This document shows, piece after piece, positions 1 through 9,440 of a DNA stretch of 25,143 nucleotides. This DNA is from Gnetum montanum (Eukaryota > Streptophyta > Gnetopsida > Gnetales > Gnetaceae), in contig MNCI01037902.1 in the NCBI GenBank assembly GCA_015680685.1, positions 4,902 to 30,044 of the forward strand, read 5' to 3'. The position numbers and the translations under genes are program-made. Below the pieces are notes generated by a model. That model saw nothing but the letters and a program-made list of their open reading frames with translations. It did no database searches and was not told the DNA's origin. How positions within the stretch are numbered: position 1 is the first letter of the stretch; each line of letters starts with the position of its first letter.

Positions 1-18
1 CCAAGGTCTATGGGGACT

Positions 19-879
19 TGTTGGGAGGCATTTGAAGGCTCTCAACATCAAAACAAGAATTTTAAGGTTTTGGTACCTTTAGGATAGACTTCTCCCAAAA
101 AGGATATAAATCTTTTGAGAGACTTCTCCCCTAAAGTGTAGACATTTATAGTCCATAGAAGACATCTACCAATAATACTAAACGTCTCTTCTAAAAGCTG
201 GCATTTCATAGTAGACATCTTAGAAAAGTCAAAGATGATCTGAACACATGGGGAAACTTCTAAAAATACTACTCTAATTTGAAAAACAATGAAAACAAGA
301 TAGAAATAGCTAGGGAGAAGGTGAGAAGACTTGGGAAATATCTAAAGAACATCAAGTTGAGTTAAGAAAACGTTTCTAGGCCTTTTACCTTCCAGTTGCT
401 TATAAATATTGATGTAATTCACCATTGTAAGGCTATAGTGCCAAGTACTAATGTTCAAAGGGCCAAAGTATAGACACTGAAGGTCAAACATCAAAATAGA
501 GGGCAAGAGAGGGAGCTCTTGATGGAAGAGAGCTTGTGCAAGAAGAGAGCTTATGCAAGGAAGTTGATTGAGAGGTAAGAGAGAGAACTTAAGAGAGATT
601 AAGAGAATCTTTTATAAGTGTCTATTCTTGAGCTTGGGCTCCATTGTGAGCAATTGAGGATTAAGAGAGGACACGTGTGACCTTTAAGATCCTTGAGAGA
701 GATGTAAGTTGATTTTAGCTCCTCATCCTTAATGTATTTTCTATGTATTTTAAGAATTATATTTATATAAGGGAAATTTTCTCTATTTTACTATGTTATT
801 CTTATTTTATAAGCTAGATTTGCTTCAAAGTCATGGATTGGGTCCTATTAGGGTCTATTGAGATGCAACACCCCCTGCA
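19..879 (+). repeat. 5' LTR of the 19-3538 element
   Basis: Starts TG at 19 and ends CA at 879, with the primer site following at 885. It matches 2856-3538 along its length, except that it holds about 177 bases (658-834) missing from the right copy. The first 29 bases form an imperfect dyad (TGTTGGGAG / CTCTCAACA). A cluster of GACATCT/GACTTCT-type motifs lies at about 87-221, in the presumed U3. A TATA box is at 401-408. Confidence 0.82.
401..408 (+). promoter_or_regulatory. LTR TATA box
   Basis: TATAAATA about 380 bases into the 5' LTR, conserved in the right LTR at 3236-3243 inside a well-conserved block (ACCTTCCAGTTG before it, GATGTAATTCACCATTGTAA after it). The position fits a U3 promoter, with transcription starting some 30 bases downstream. 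Confidence 0.6.
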
Positions 880-884
880 CTAGA

Positions 885-900
885 TTGGTATCATAGCGAA
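885..900 (+). other. Primer-binding site, initiator tRNA-Met type
   Basis: TTGGTATCATAGCGAA lies five bases after the LTR end. Plant LTR elements primed by initiator tRNA-Met carry TGGTATCAGAGC; this copy differs by one base in that core (CATAGC for CAGAGC). It fixes the plus orientation and the 5' LTR end. Confidence 0.8.
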
Positions 901-1015
901 GGTTTTGAGGTTTCCACAATTTTATGTTGAATCTTGGTGTTTTCTTTGAATGAAAGGAACATTATTGTGGATGCTTTTGTATTTGCTTTTGGATATCATT
1001 CTTCTTGTTTTAGGT

Positions 1016-1138
1016 ATGGCTCCAAAGAAGAAGACATATCAAGAGCTTAGACAAGAGCTTCAAGAGTTTAAGAACTCCTTTAAAAGTAAAGGTACACAAG
1101 CACGAAGATTCTATAGAGACCTCAAAAAGGGATATTGA
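1016..1138 (+). pseudogene. Gag-like N-terminal fragment, broken
   Basis: An ATG at 1016, about 115 bases after the primer site, opens 40 codons beginning MAPKKKTYQELRQELQEFKN: basic and then helical and charged, as at the start of many plant gag proteins. It ends at TGA 1136-1138. I prefer this start over the ATG at 950 because the residues from 950 are a hydrophobic run unlike gag and lie close to the primer site. Lysine- and glutamate-rich codons continue past the stop in other frames to about 1480, consistent with a longer decayed coiled coil. I do not recognise a specific domain. The gag assignment rests on position and composition. Confidence 0.4.
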
Positions 1139-1734
1139 TAAATTCAAGACTAACATGAAAGTATTTTGAGAAGAACTAATAGAACATCTTCTGGCCATCG
1201 AGAAGGAAAGGAAGATAAAGGGTCTAATGAAGTAGAGAGCAATGAGAAAAGAAGCTCTCAAGTATCACTTATTGTGCAAGGGAGTACTTAATACTTAAGG
1301 GTTTTAAGGGAGTAAATCAAAAGCTTCATCAAAGGCACCAAGAGATCTTCAAATTCCAAGATGCTACTAATCAAGGAGAGTTCCTACCTCATGACTCATG
1401 GGAGGTGAAGGATCAAAGCCAAGAGAGTGGCAAAGATCAAGGGACTTCTTCAAGGAGGATCAAGGGTAGCACTAGAAGGTATGATACTCATTATTTTTGA
1501 AACTTTTCTATATCTTGTGGCAAGGAAAAGGAGATTCTAAGTCAACTTAATACTATTTCATGGGAGATAGGTGAGTCTTCTAGCCAAGGTACATGGAAGA
1601 GAGGTTAGTCTTCAAGCCAAGGTATGTGGAAGAATAATTTCTTTAATGATGTTTCTAATGAATCTAATATTAAAAGTATGGAGGAGAGTTTACCTTTTGA
1701 TTTGGTACCTCCAAAGTAGAATGAAGAGCTTGTT

Positions 1735-1817
1735 CATGATGATTCTTTGATGTTTTGGCATGTTTATATGTGGTTTTGGCTTATTTTGATGAGTTTAGAA
1801 GATTATCGAGTCCATGG
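1735..1817 (+). repeat. Internal copy of the pre-LTR sequence
   Basis: About 83 bases (GATGTTTTGGCATGTTT through CCATGGGGACTTG) resemble 2770-2857, which directly precedes the right LTR (GATATTTTGGCATGTTT through TCTATGGGAACTTG). Here the repeat is followed not by an LTR but by GAAGAGAAGAAG. Window bases 1-20 carry the end of the same motif (TCTATGGGGACTTG). The element therefore contains, or is flanked by, three copies of its LTR-proximal sequence. Confidence 0.65.
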
Positions 1818-1954
1818 GGACTTGAAGAGAAGAAGCCATTGGAATTGGGAACTCCTATTTGGAATCTTGAATGTAAAGCTTTGATGAGATTGGACAGCCA
1901 CATATTGAAGATCAAGTTGAACATCAATATGATCTTCATGTTGAAGCTAGTGTA

Positions 1955-2239
1955 ATGAATACAAGTTTTTCACTTCATCTTGGTAGTGGTTTGTTCAATG
2001 GTAATGATGAGCATCATGATCATTGTGATGATTGTTATGAGATTGAGAGTCATGTTGTGACTTTTGATGCGATTGTTAGTAAGAGGAAGACTAATAATGG
2101 TAAATTGTTTGATGATGATAGCTATTGGGATAGTCATTGTGAGAAGGTCATTATTGATTTAAGTGAAGACATTGATAGTGATATTATTTCTAGAATTTGT
2201 AGATGCTTGCTATTGATTATAGTAATGATAAATTTGTGA
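1955..2239 (+). pseudogene. Unrecognised acidic open frame inside the LTR element
   Basis: Ninety-four codons, rich in Asp, Glu, His and Ser with a His/Cys cluster near residues 20-27 (EHHDHCDDC), ending in a short hydrophobic tail. I do not recognise a domain. It lies in the middle of the non-autonomous element and is more likely a remnant of its internal coding region than an independent gene. The His/Cys cluster does not match the CCHC gag zinc knuckle. There are no expression signals of its own. Confidence 0.3.
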
Positions 2240-2358
2240 AGTATGTTAATGGATTTGATTGTCTTTGCTGTATAATGGAAGTGTAGCATGAAGGCAATCT
2301 ACATGGTGGGGGTGAAAGGAAGCTAAATGGTAGTCTTCCAAACACCAAGAAGAACAAG

Positions 2359-2649
2359 GTGAAGAAGAGGAAAAACAAAAAAAGAAAGGATGTTGAATTA
2401 AGAAAGCCTAATCCTTTTTCTTTTTCTTATTATTTATTTGTTATAGGTTTTTTTCATCATAGGGATGCAAGGAAAGCATTCCAAGGAGAAGACGAGATGA
2501 AGGAAGAATGGTGGGGAATGAGGACAAGTCCTCATGAGGAAGGGAAACTCAAAACAAAAACCTCAAATGATGTTTATTCTCATGTTTATAATGCATTGAA
2601 TCATGATTATTGTGATGGCCTAGATTCATGGGGGCATGGTGCCTTTTAG
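2359..2649 (+). pseudogene. Unrecognised basic open frame, possible polyprotein tail
   Basis: Ninety-six codons starting with a Lys/Arg-rich stretch (MKKRKNKKRKD), then an aromatic segment and an acidic part containing FQGEDEMKEEWWG. The acidic part faintly recalls the NPFQEGEDD-like linker seen in some plant Ty3 polyproteins, but the match is too weak to rely on. It sits about 200 bases before the right LTR, where the end of an LTR element's coding region is expected. Confidence 0.25.
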
Positions 2650-2855
2650 CTTATGAAAGGTCATGAAGCATGACATTTTTAAGGGTGCAAGAGTTGGTGT
2701 AGGAACACCTCTTTTGATTCTCTTGCTCTACCCTACATACTATGTGTCATTTTGTGATGATTTTATTAAGGATTATTCTTGGATATTTTGGCATGTTTGA
2801 AGGTGTTTTTGGCTTATTTTAATGAGTTTAAGAGGTTCTTTAATCTATGGGAACT

Positions 2856-3538
2856 TGTTGGGAGGCATTCGAAGGCTCCCAACATCAAAACAAACATTTT
2901 TATTTTTCACACCTTTAGGATAGACATCTCTCTAAAAGGATAGATGTCTTTCCAAAGATGTCTTCCCTAAAGTATAGATGTGTCCATTCCATAGAAGATA
3001 TCTATCAAAAACAGTAGATGTCTCTCTCATAAGAAGCTTTCACAGTAGACATCCTAGGAAAGCTAGAGATGACCTAGATGCATGGGGAAACTTCGAAAAA
3101 CACCATTCCAATTTAGGAAATAGCCAAAGCAAGATGGAAATAGTTAGGGAGAAGGTAATAAGACTTGGAAAACATCTAAAGAACCTCAAGTTTGAGTTGA
3201 GAAAATGTTTCTCGAGCTTTTACCTTCCAGTTGTTTATAAATAGTGATGTAATTCACCATTGTAAAGCCACAGTGGAGAGTGCTGAAGTGCCAAGGGAAA
3301 AAGTGCAACTATTGAAGGCCAAAACATCCTAATAGAGGGCAAGAGAGGGAGCTCTTTAGGGAAGAGAACTTGTACAAGTAGAGAGCTTGTGGAAGGAAGT
3401 TGAGTGAGAGGCAAGGGAGAGCACTTGAGAGAGATTAGGAGAATCTCTAATAAGTGTGTTGTCTTGAGCTTGGGCTACATTGTGAGAAATTAAGGACTGG
3501 ATCCTATTGGGGTTTATTGAGGTGCAACACCCCCTGCA
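2856..3538 (+). repeat. 3' LTR of the 19-3538 element, with internal deletion
   Basis: 683 bases against 861 in the left LTR. The whole difference is one missing block matching 658-834 of the left copy, flanked there by the 5-base direct repeat GGATT. The first 29 bases form a dyad with perfect 9-base arms, TGTTGGGAG (2856-2864) and CTCCCAACA (2876-2884). The TATA box is retained at 3236-3243. The motif cluster TAGACATCT/AGATGTCT lies at 2921-3055. Confidence 0.82.
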
Positions 3539-4149
3539 CCATGGTCATGCCTATATTATGAAATTTTTTTAATATAATATAAAAGTATACTACAGAGGAA
3601 TGACTCTAGTTATAAGTACATTAATTAAAATCTATAAATTTTGACCCTAAATAATTTAATATTACACAAATAATGCTAAATAGAAACTAATTATCTAAGG
3701 TCTATTGTTCTCTAGACAAAATGAATATTGATATTTCTTTTGGGAGGAGTCTAAAGGAAAAGCTCAATGGGTTTGGAAATGCCTCTTTAGGTTTTCATCC
3801 TTACAACCGAACCTAAAAAGCTCATTTTTTGGGTAGGAAAAGGACCTTACTAAAAGCATCCTTATGGGTTTTCACTTCTTACTAAAAGGTTTCTTATAAA
3901 GATAAGGATAACCCTCTCTCTAAAAACAAAAGAAAACATCATTTCGAAATAAAGAACAAATAGCAACGAAAGTTGAAAGCTTTCCATTCTTGTCCCTCAA
4001 AAAAATTAATACTGAGAAAAATATATTAATTAGTCAACTTTCATGGATGACTTTTTTACTTGAAGTTGTAGCTGAAAAATAACATCTTTGAGAATTTAAT
4101 ATTTTATTACTAAAAATATTTTATTATTATTCAATTGTTAGTGAAAAAT
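3539..4149. other. AT-rich sequence without a recognised gene
   Basis: Between the right LTR and the first readable LINE residues. No open frame or motif stands out. Some of it, from about 3720 on, may be the 3' untranslated part of the minus-strand LINE, but no poly(A) end or target duplication could be identified. Confidence 0.4.
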
Positions 4150-5340
4150 ATTTACACACCAAAGCCTCAAAATAGGGTAGAGAACAAGCTAAGAATGACT
4201 TCATTGATGCTTAGCTAAAAGGTTTTATAGATTCTTTAAGTCTATTTTCAAGCATGCTATGCAATAGGACACTTAAAAAAATATGAGAAAATGAGTCTTC
4301 ACTTCTACAAAGAGGACATTAAGAAGAAACATTTCTCATATATTTGAGACAAGTACTAATAGGAAGACCTTGATGAATAACAGGCCATGAAAAATATGAA
4401 TTTTAGGAAATGTAGTAGCTTTGCAAATATCTTTCATTATTATTATCTAATAGTGCAATGATATGTGCATTTTCTTAGTCTTATTAAATTTGTTATGAAT
4501 GAAATTATTCTTTTTAATATTCTCATAAGAATTTTTTGAGTTAAAACGAAAAACATATCTATCATTATTTCAAAATATATCTAGAAAAATTTGATGTAAA
4601 TTATTGTCAACTTTTAAATAAACTTTCTAGATTAGAAATTAATTTTTCAAAATTTTCTTTCTATTTATATTCAAACCATAAATACTAGAAACTTCATTGT
4701 ACGTAATCCATCTATCATGCATAAGTAGATAAGAAATTGTAGTGATACCAAACTAGCTCCAAGTCGTACATAATATAGATGCATTAATAGCCTAAGCTCC
4801 TTAATTAAAAGGAACCCACTATGGGCTGATTTGCTTAAGCATATCTATTGAAACTATAATATGATTATACTTCTAATATTTACTAAGCTTGTTTTATGTC
4901 TTATAATTTTTTTTAAGGATTAGAAAATGAGAAATAGAAATGACCTAAGGAAAATGAGGACAATGAAAAAGGTTATTAGAAGATCAACTATTCTCATTCT
5001 TACATTTTCCTTACATATGTTTATTTTTTAAAAGGAGCATCCAAACATCATCTCCATTAATGCACTTTGCAATCCATTTCACTCCAAGAAAAATTTCTAG
5101 GTTATAACAATTAATGAGGCCAAGTCCTCCATATTTCTTCTGCTAGTGTAAATATTCTAAACAACTCTAGAAAATTTTTTTTTTATGTTATTTAGCAAAC
5201 CAAAGATATTAACATATAACATGATCAATTCTATCATAAGAAGTTTTAGAAGGAGCCAAAAAACTAGAGTAATAAACATGATTTGATTAAAGCATTTTCT
5301 TAATGATGAGTGGCAAGAGTTCCCAATGCCCAATAATATA
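4150..5340 (-). pseudogene. LINE retrotransposon, 3' half: post-RT region and zf-RVT domain
   Basis: Read on the minus strand, this is the C-terminal part of a plant LINE ORF2. From high to low coordinates: an HVYYSSFLAPS-like segment at about 5290-5250; KKYGGLGLIN at about 5130-5100, followed by FLGVKWIAKCINGDD, the conserved GGLGL...KW block after the reverse transcriptase; then VIHQGLPISTCLKY and CPLCRSEDSFSHIFL at about 4390-4260, the zf-RVT zinc-binding domain with CxxC retained and an H nearby. Stops and frameshifts are scattered throughout, including a TAA just before CPLC. It continues the sequence at 7300-8567; an LTR insertion separates the two halves. No poly(A) tail is visible at the low-coordinate end. 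Confidence 0.85.
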
Positions 5341-6267
5341 GATGACAAATGTTCATGTGCAATCTAGTCGAATTCCATAGATGGGACTAGTGTGGTATCT
5401 AGATCATTAAGTGTTAATTGTAGGTTACTGTCTTGTCACTTGGACTACTTATAGCTCCATCATTTATGGTTTAGTTTAAAGTGATCCATATGTGCTATTT
5501 GGACCTTGAACTAAACTAATCAATAATATAAAAATAATATATTTAAACTAATTATTAATAAAATTAAATCTTAAGCTAGTTAAAGTGCGATAAGTGTCTA
5601 TTCCTAGCTTATTATATATGTCTTAAACTCATGTATCCACTACTGGGCTTACAAAGCATTATACTACTGGATGAACTATATAATAGTGCTGCTAGGAATA
5701 CCAAGTGAATATGTGTTAATATTTAAAAATGGTCATACTCATTCCACTAATGATTAATGTACATAGAAATGTAAATATTAACTAAGTATATAGAAAGTAA
5801 ATTGTATTAAAAGTAAATCAATTCTAAGTCCAATTGCTACAATGAATATGTATCATTCTTGATCTTATTATTAGTATTAGATTATGTTGAGGTATAATAC
5901 CACTTGAATAAGATGTCATACAATTGACTCAAATCCATGTTGCAGGCACTCACCAACTATTTGTTAAGATTATATAAGAAAACTACAAGAGTTTAGCTAC
6001 ATTACTAAACAAATGGTGCCAAATATGTGATTGATGCTTATATATTTATAGGCAAATAATGAAATTTTTTGAACACATATGCATTGATGCATTTTAGGCT
6101 TTGTTGATACATATGTAGCAATGAGGCTGTGCTGATAAATATGCATTAACACAACTATAACATAGGAAGTGAGATGTAGTACCCAACTAAGGTGCATCGA
6201 TGTAAATATGACATAAGATCTATGATATTGTAATTGACTAATATACTTAACAAATGATGCTTCATCA
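5340..6267 (-). repeat. LTR of the LARD-like family, inserted in the LINE
   Basis: Homologous to the LTR at 17947-18733. Shared blocks include GATGGGACTAGTGTGG, TATGGTTTAGTT, AAGTGCGATAAG, and the end CTTCATCA followed by TACCCCCACAACT. That last string on the minus strand is a polypurine tract (AGTTGTGGGGGTA), so this is the 3' LTR of a minus-strand element. It lacks roughly the first 25-30 bases of the other copy, so its low-coordinate end is approximate. Between about 6060 and 6200 it carries TGATGCAT/ATGCATTA-type repeats that the second LTR lacks, marking a subfamily difference. Confidence 0.78.
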
Positions 6268-6333
6268 TACCCCCACAACTCCCTAAAAACNAAACAAATG
6301 ATGCTTCATCATACCCCCACAACTCCCTAAAAA
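6249..6333. repeat. 41-bp duplication around a single N: contig junction
   Basis: The 41 bases AACAAATGATGC...CCCTAAAAA occur at 6249-6289 and identically at 6293-6333, separated by CNA with the only N of the window at 6291. This is what two overlapping contig ends joined without merging look like. The second copy of the LTR end and polypurine tract here is probably not real. Confidence 0.8.
6268..6280 (-). other. Polypurine tract next to LTR
   Basis: AGTTGTGGGGGTA on the minus strand, directly before the LTR start TGATGAAG. The same tract precedes the related LTR at 18734-18746. It sets the orientation of the element. Confidence 0.65.
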
Positions 6334-6597
6334 GTTGTTATTAAGTTGTATAAATAGACAGTTTCATTACAAAAACTATGGGGTAACCAAGACTAGATTG
6401 ACTAACATTATACAACTTGAATGTTGCATTACAAATTTATTCAAGTATATGTATTACAAAATAAAAAAAATAATAAATAGATATCAAATTTTACAAAATT
6501 ATAGAATTCTTTAAAAATTTGTTAATGATAAATCTTCATGTTGTTGCTAGCAGTTGTAGTTTTCCTAACCTTGGTTATTAGGTTGACATTTTTTTGT

Positions 6598-6754
6598 TTA
6601 TGTAGAACTTCTCAAGGATGAACTAAAATTTCTCTCCATAAGTCCATGGATTTCTAGCCAATGAACATGTGCTATTTGAGCTTTAATTCTTGTATCTACT
6701 AATTTTTCCATGGTTATGTCCTTCTCTTGGCCTCTTTTCCTTTCCTTCCAAAAG
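6598..6754 (-). pseudogene. Remnant of the LARD-like internal coding region
   Basis: Fifty-one open minus-strand codons starting FWKERKRGQEKDITMEKL and running to a TAA at 6598-6600. They are charged and helical, including KAQIAHVHWLEIHGLMERN. The place, between a polypurine tract at 6268 and an LTR fragment at 7110-7299 in the same orientation, matches that of the coiled-coil C-terminal part of the related element at 18900-21657. No direct residue match was confirmed. The surrounding 6334-6860 is otherwise unreadable AT-rich sequence. Confidence 0.35.
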
Positions 6755-6860
6755 AACTTTAACCTTAGGCATTTATTTTGGCATCATTTGCAATTACCAA
6801 AGGATCAAAGTTAGTTTTTGTAGTTTTTCCTTAATGATTAAACCCTTTTTGAATCCTTGA

Positions 6861-7109
6861 TCATCAATTAAGTTTTCCTCAATGATATTCCTCTGTAGAT
6901 CATAATGAAGATTATGTAAATGAAAGTTTGCAATAATAATGAAAAAATATAGAAAGAAAGGATAATATTGGCAAATTAATTATTGAAAAGAAAAGGTGGA
7001 ACTTAATTCAAAATTGGTGGCAACTTAAGCATTAGCATTAGTGAGTACAGTATGAACAATACAAATAAAATAATCATCAAATCCAAGTATATAGAGACAA
7101 GAAATAAAT
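6861..7109 (-). repeat. Second copy of a 249-bp LINE segment
   Basis: Matches 7654-7902 with a constant offset of 793 bases and roughly 88-90 percent identity by eye. The 7654-7902 copy lies in the reverse transcriptase of the LINE, between the KAYD motif and the FVDD motif. The extra copy ends abruptly at 6861 and 7109, where it abuts an LTR fragment, and is not in a position to belong to the same continuous LINE. Confidence 0.75.
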
Positions 7110-7299
7110 CCTAGTATATGCATTAATGAGTTTGTATCAATGTATATGTGTTGACATAACTATGATGTAGCAGATGTAGCATAGCGTATGCAATGTAGTA
7201 GCTAACTAAGATGTGTTGATGGGGATGTATTAATGCAAATGTGATGCAGCTCTATGATGTCGCAACTGACTAATACACTTAACAAATGATTCTTCATTA
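7110..7299 (-). repeat. LTR fragment of the LARD-like family
   Basis: Matches the high-coordinate end of the LTR at 5340-6267 (ATATGCATTAATG, TAGCTAACTAAG, ACTAATACACTTAACAAATGAT, ending CTTCATTA). It keeps the U3-side end but lacks the rest, including any primer site. The LINE resumes at 7300. With 5340-6267 it brackets a deleted minus-strand element inside the LINE. Confidence 0.7.
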
Positions 7300-8567
7300 G
7301 TTATTAAATAAAACTTTGTCAATAAGGATGAGCTTTTTTTATTATTTCCATTTATTACGATTCTTTTCAATTTTATCAATCACATAATTCCACAAAATAG
7401 TAAGATTAGGCTCAAAAGAAAAAGGTATTACTAAAATTTTAAAGAAAAATCTTTTTAAATATTTTCCAAGACATGAAAGTAACTTACTCATTAGTATTAC
7501 CATTATAATAAATAAAAAAGTTTTTCCAATTGAGTTAAGGGACAAATAACATACAATAATCTTTCACTCTTGCTAAAAGAGTATTGTTATGTTATAAAGA
7601 ATTTTTGATCATAAAAATAATCATCTACAAAGTGCATGTCAAGCAATTATGCATCATCAATTAAGTTTCCCTCAATGATATTCCTTTGTAGACCATAATG
7701 CAGATTATGTAAAAGAAAGTTTGCAATAATAATGAAAAGATATAGAAACAATAGATAATATTGGCAAATTAATTATAGAAAAGAAAAGGAGGAACTTAAT
7801 TCAAAATTAGTAGCAACTTAAGCATTAGCATCAATGAGTATAGTATCAACATGACAAATAAAATAATCACCAAATCTTAGTATATAGAGACAAGAAATAA
7901 AATTTTATTCAATCATGTCATAAGCTTTGGCATAATCTAACTTAATAAAATCAATGTATTGGTTAGTATCAGAAGCCCACTACATTCTCTTCCAAGCTAC
8001 GATAAGATTATTTAAGATATATCTACTTTCAACAAAATCATTCTGCTTAGGTCTAATGATATCTTCAATAACCTTTTGAATTCAACAAGCTATGCATTTA
8101 TCTAAAATTTTATAAGTATTGTTAAGAAGAGTAAATATTTTTATTCTTAGGAAGAAGATGAATCATGCCTTTATAAATAATTTTACTAAGAAAAACTTTT
8201 TTCATGGCTTTTTAAAACATGTAAAAGAGATCATCTTGAATAATTTCCTAATGATTCTTAAAAAATTCAAAAGGAAAGCCATCAAAACATGGAGCTTTAG
8301 CAACTACTAAATTGAAGGCCACTACTTGATTTCTTCTACTATAATTTGTACTTCAAAAATACTTTGATGCACTTCTATTATAAGATGAGGAATATGCATA
8401 CTATAGGCCTAGAAGTTTTCATTGCTAAAACCTTTAAAAGAAAAATAGAAGGAAAATAATTTGCTAAAAATTATTAATAGTTTTAGGATCTTTAATGGTG
8501 GAATCATTTATGTAAAGCAATTCTAGTTTAGGTACTTGACCATTTCCTTTTAGAAATTTATAAAATT
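7300..8567 (-). pseudogene. LINE retrotransposon, reverse transcriptase half
   Basis: Minus-strand remains of a plant LINE ORF2 reverse transcriptase, in the expected order. About 8567-8440 is the linker before RT (VPKLELLYINDSTIKDP). AKAPCFDGFPFEFFKN at about 8300-8255 corresponds to KAPGPDGFPxEFFK. YKILDKCIAC, IIRPKQNDFVESRYILNN and FIKLDYAKAYDMIE at about 8120-7900 cover the core, including the Asp of the KAYD motif. RFGDYFICHV follows, then MHFVDD at about 7635-7618, the FADD-type active site. ILWNYVIDKIEKNRNKWK at about 7400-7345 is the post-RT block. Many stops and shifts make it inactive. Endonuclease and ORF1 are absent, so it is 5'-truncated at about 8567, close to a 28-bp tandem duplication. 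Confidence 0.88.
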
Positions 8568-8577
8568 TCTATTGATG

Positions 8578-8633
8578 CAAACATTTTGGTCACAGCAACA
8601 CCAACAAAACATTTTGGTCACAGCAACACCAAC
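8578..8633. repeat. 28-bp tandem duplication
   Basis: ACATTTTGGTCACAGCAACACCAAC occurs at 8581-8605 and again at 8609-8633, without a mismatch in these 25 bases. It lies at the 5' break of the LINE. Confidence 0.85.
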
Positions 8634-8639
8634 AGAACT

Positions 8640-9440
8640 AGTTTAGAGAGATTATTGCCTAGGGTGCCCCCTATATAGATATGGACATCAAGAATAGTCT
8701 TAGTTGGGAGGGTAATCTGACATTTGGGTAGGGAGGGTAATTTGACATTTGGGTGAATTAAATTAAACTATTTAAAATTTAGACTTGATAGAAAAAGGAA
8801 ATTATCAACCCAGTAAACAAGCTAGGAATGCAAATTTTAAAATAATTGTGAGTTTCAGAATTCCAAATACAAGCAAAGACCTAATCATAAATGTCTATTT
8901 TGAAACAAATGTTTGAGAGAGACAAACGCTCTAGTTTACTAGGACATTTGATGAAAGATTGTTGATCAAAAGACTTATCTCAAAATAGAGAATTGATTTG
9001 ATCCCGAAACAGATGGCCAAGGATGATCTTGTTTGCCAGTGCTTTTTGGTTTTTGGAAGCACATCTCCTCTCACAAGATTGCATCTATGGTTCTTGGTTT
9101 GCTCACAGCCACTCATCAATTTCCTTCTAAAAAGCTCCTGCAAGGCTTGTTCTGCTCTTTGAGAGTTTCTTGGCTGTTTTGGAAAGCCCTTTCCTTGCCC
9201 CTCCAAAAGTCCCTTTCACTCCCTTCCTTCACCAAGTTTATCACATATGATCTCCTTTTTTATTATGATGCCTCCACTCGTGTCTCTTCTTCTTCCACTA
9301 AGACTAAACATAATCAGATGGGGTGAAAGTTAAAACGCCAGGGGAAAACAAAACATTTATTTCGTTTAATTAATTTATCCACAAAGCATTTCATTTATAC
9401 CATTAATACAAAAGTAATATTAAAGTAAAAAGACTACCAA
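8640..9440. other. Unassigned sequence with overlapping short open frames
   Basis: No transposon motif recognised. Both strands stay open for over 90 codons around 8931-9326 (minus 8931-9206, plus 9033-9326). Neither translation resembles a known family, and a short stretch open on both strands is weak evidence for a gene. A second minus frame through about 9240-9125 is also open (AACTTGGTGAAGGAAGG...). I leave it as unassigned. Confidence 0.3.
8706..8755. repeat. 25-bp tandem duplication
   Basis: GGGAGGGTAATCTGACATTT plus GGGTA at 8706-8730 is repeated at 8731-8755 with two mismatches. Confidence 0.85.

Larger units (their letters stand above)
19..3538 (+). mobile_element. Old non-autonomous LTR retrotransposon (LTR-internal-LTR)
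   Basis: Two related direct repeats (19-879 and 2856-3538) each begin TGTTGGGAGG and end CCCCCTGCA. A primer-binding site lies just inside the left repeat, so the element reads on the plus strand. The internal part (880-2855, about 2 kb) carries a short gag-like start and acidic open pieces, but I find no protease, integrase, reverse transcriptase or RNase H motif in any frame. That fits a LARD or TR-GAG type element moved by another element's enzymes. The LTRs look roughly 80-85 percent identical by eye, so the insertion is old. The 5 bases before the left LTR (GGACT) and after the right one (CCATG) do not match, so no target duplication is seen. Sequence upstream of both LTRs is similar, which suggests a recombined or tandem arrangement. 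Confidence 0.8.

Noticed and set aside
6060-6200. Repeated ATGCAT-type motifs as a CRISPR-like or satellite array
   Set aside because: Spacing is irregular, units are short and diverged, and they lie inside an LTR.
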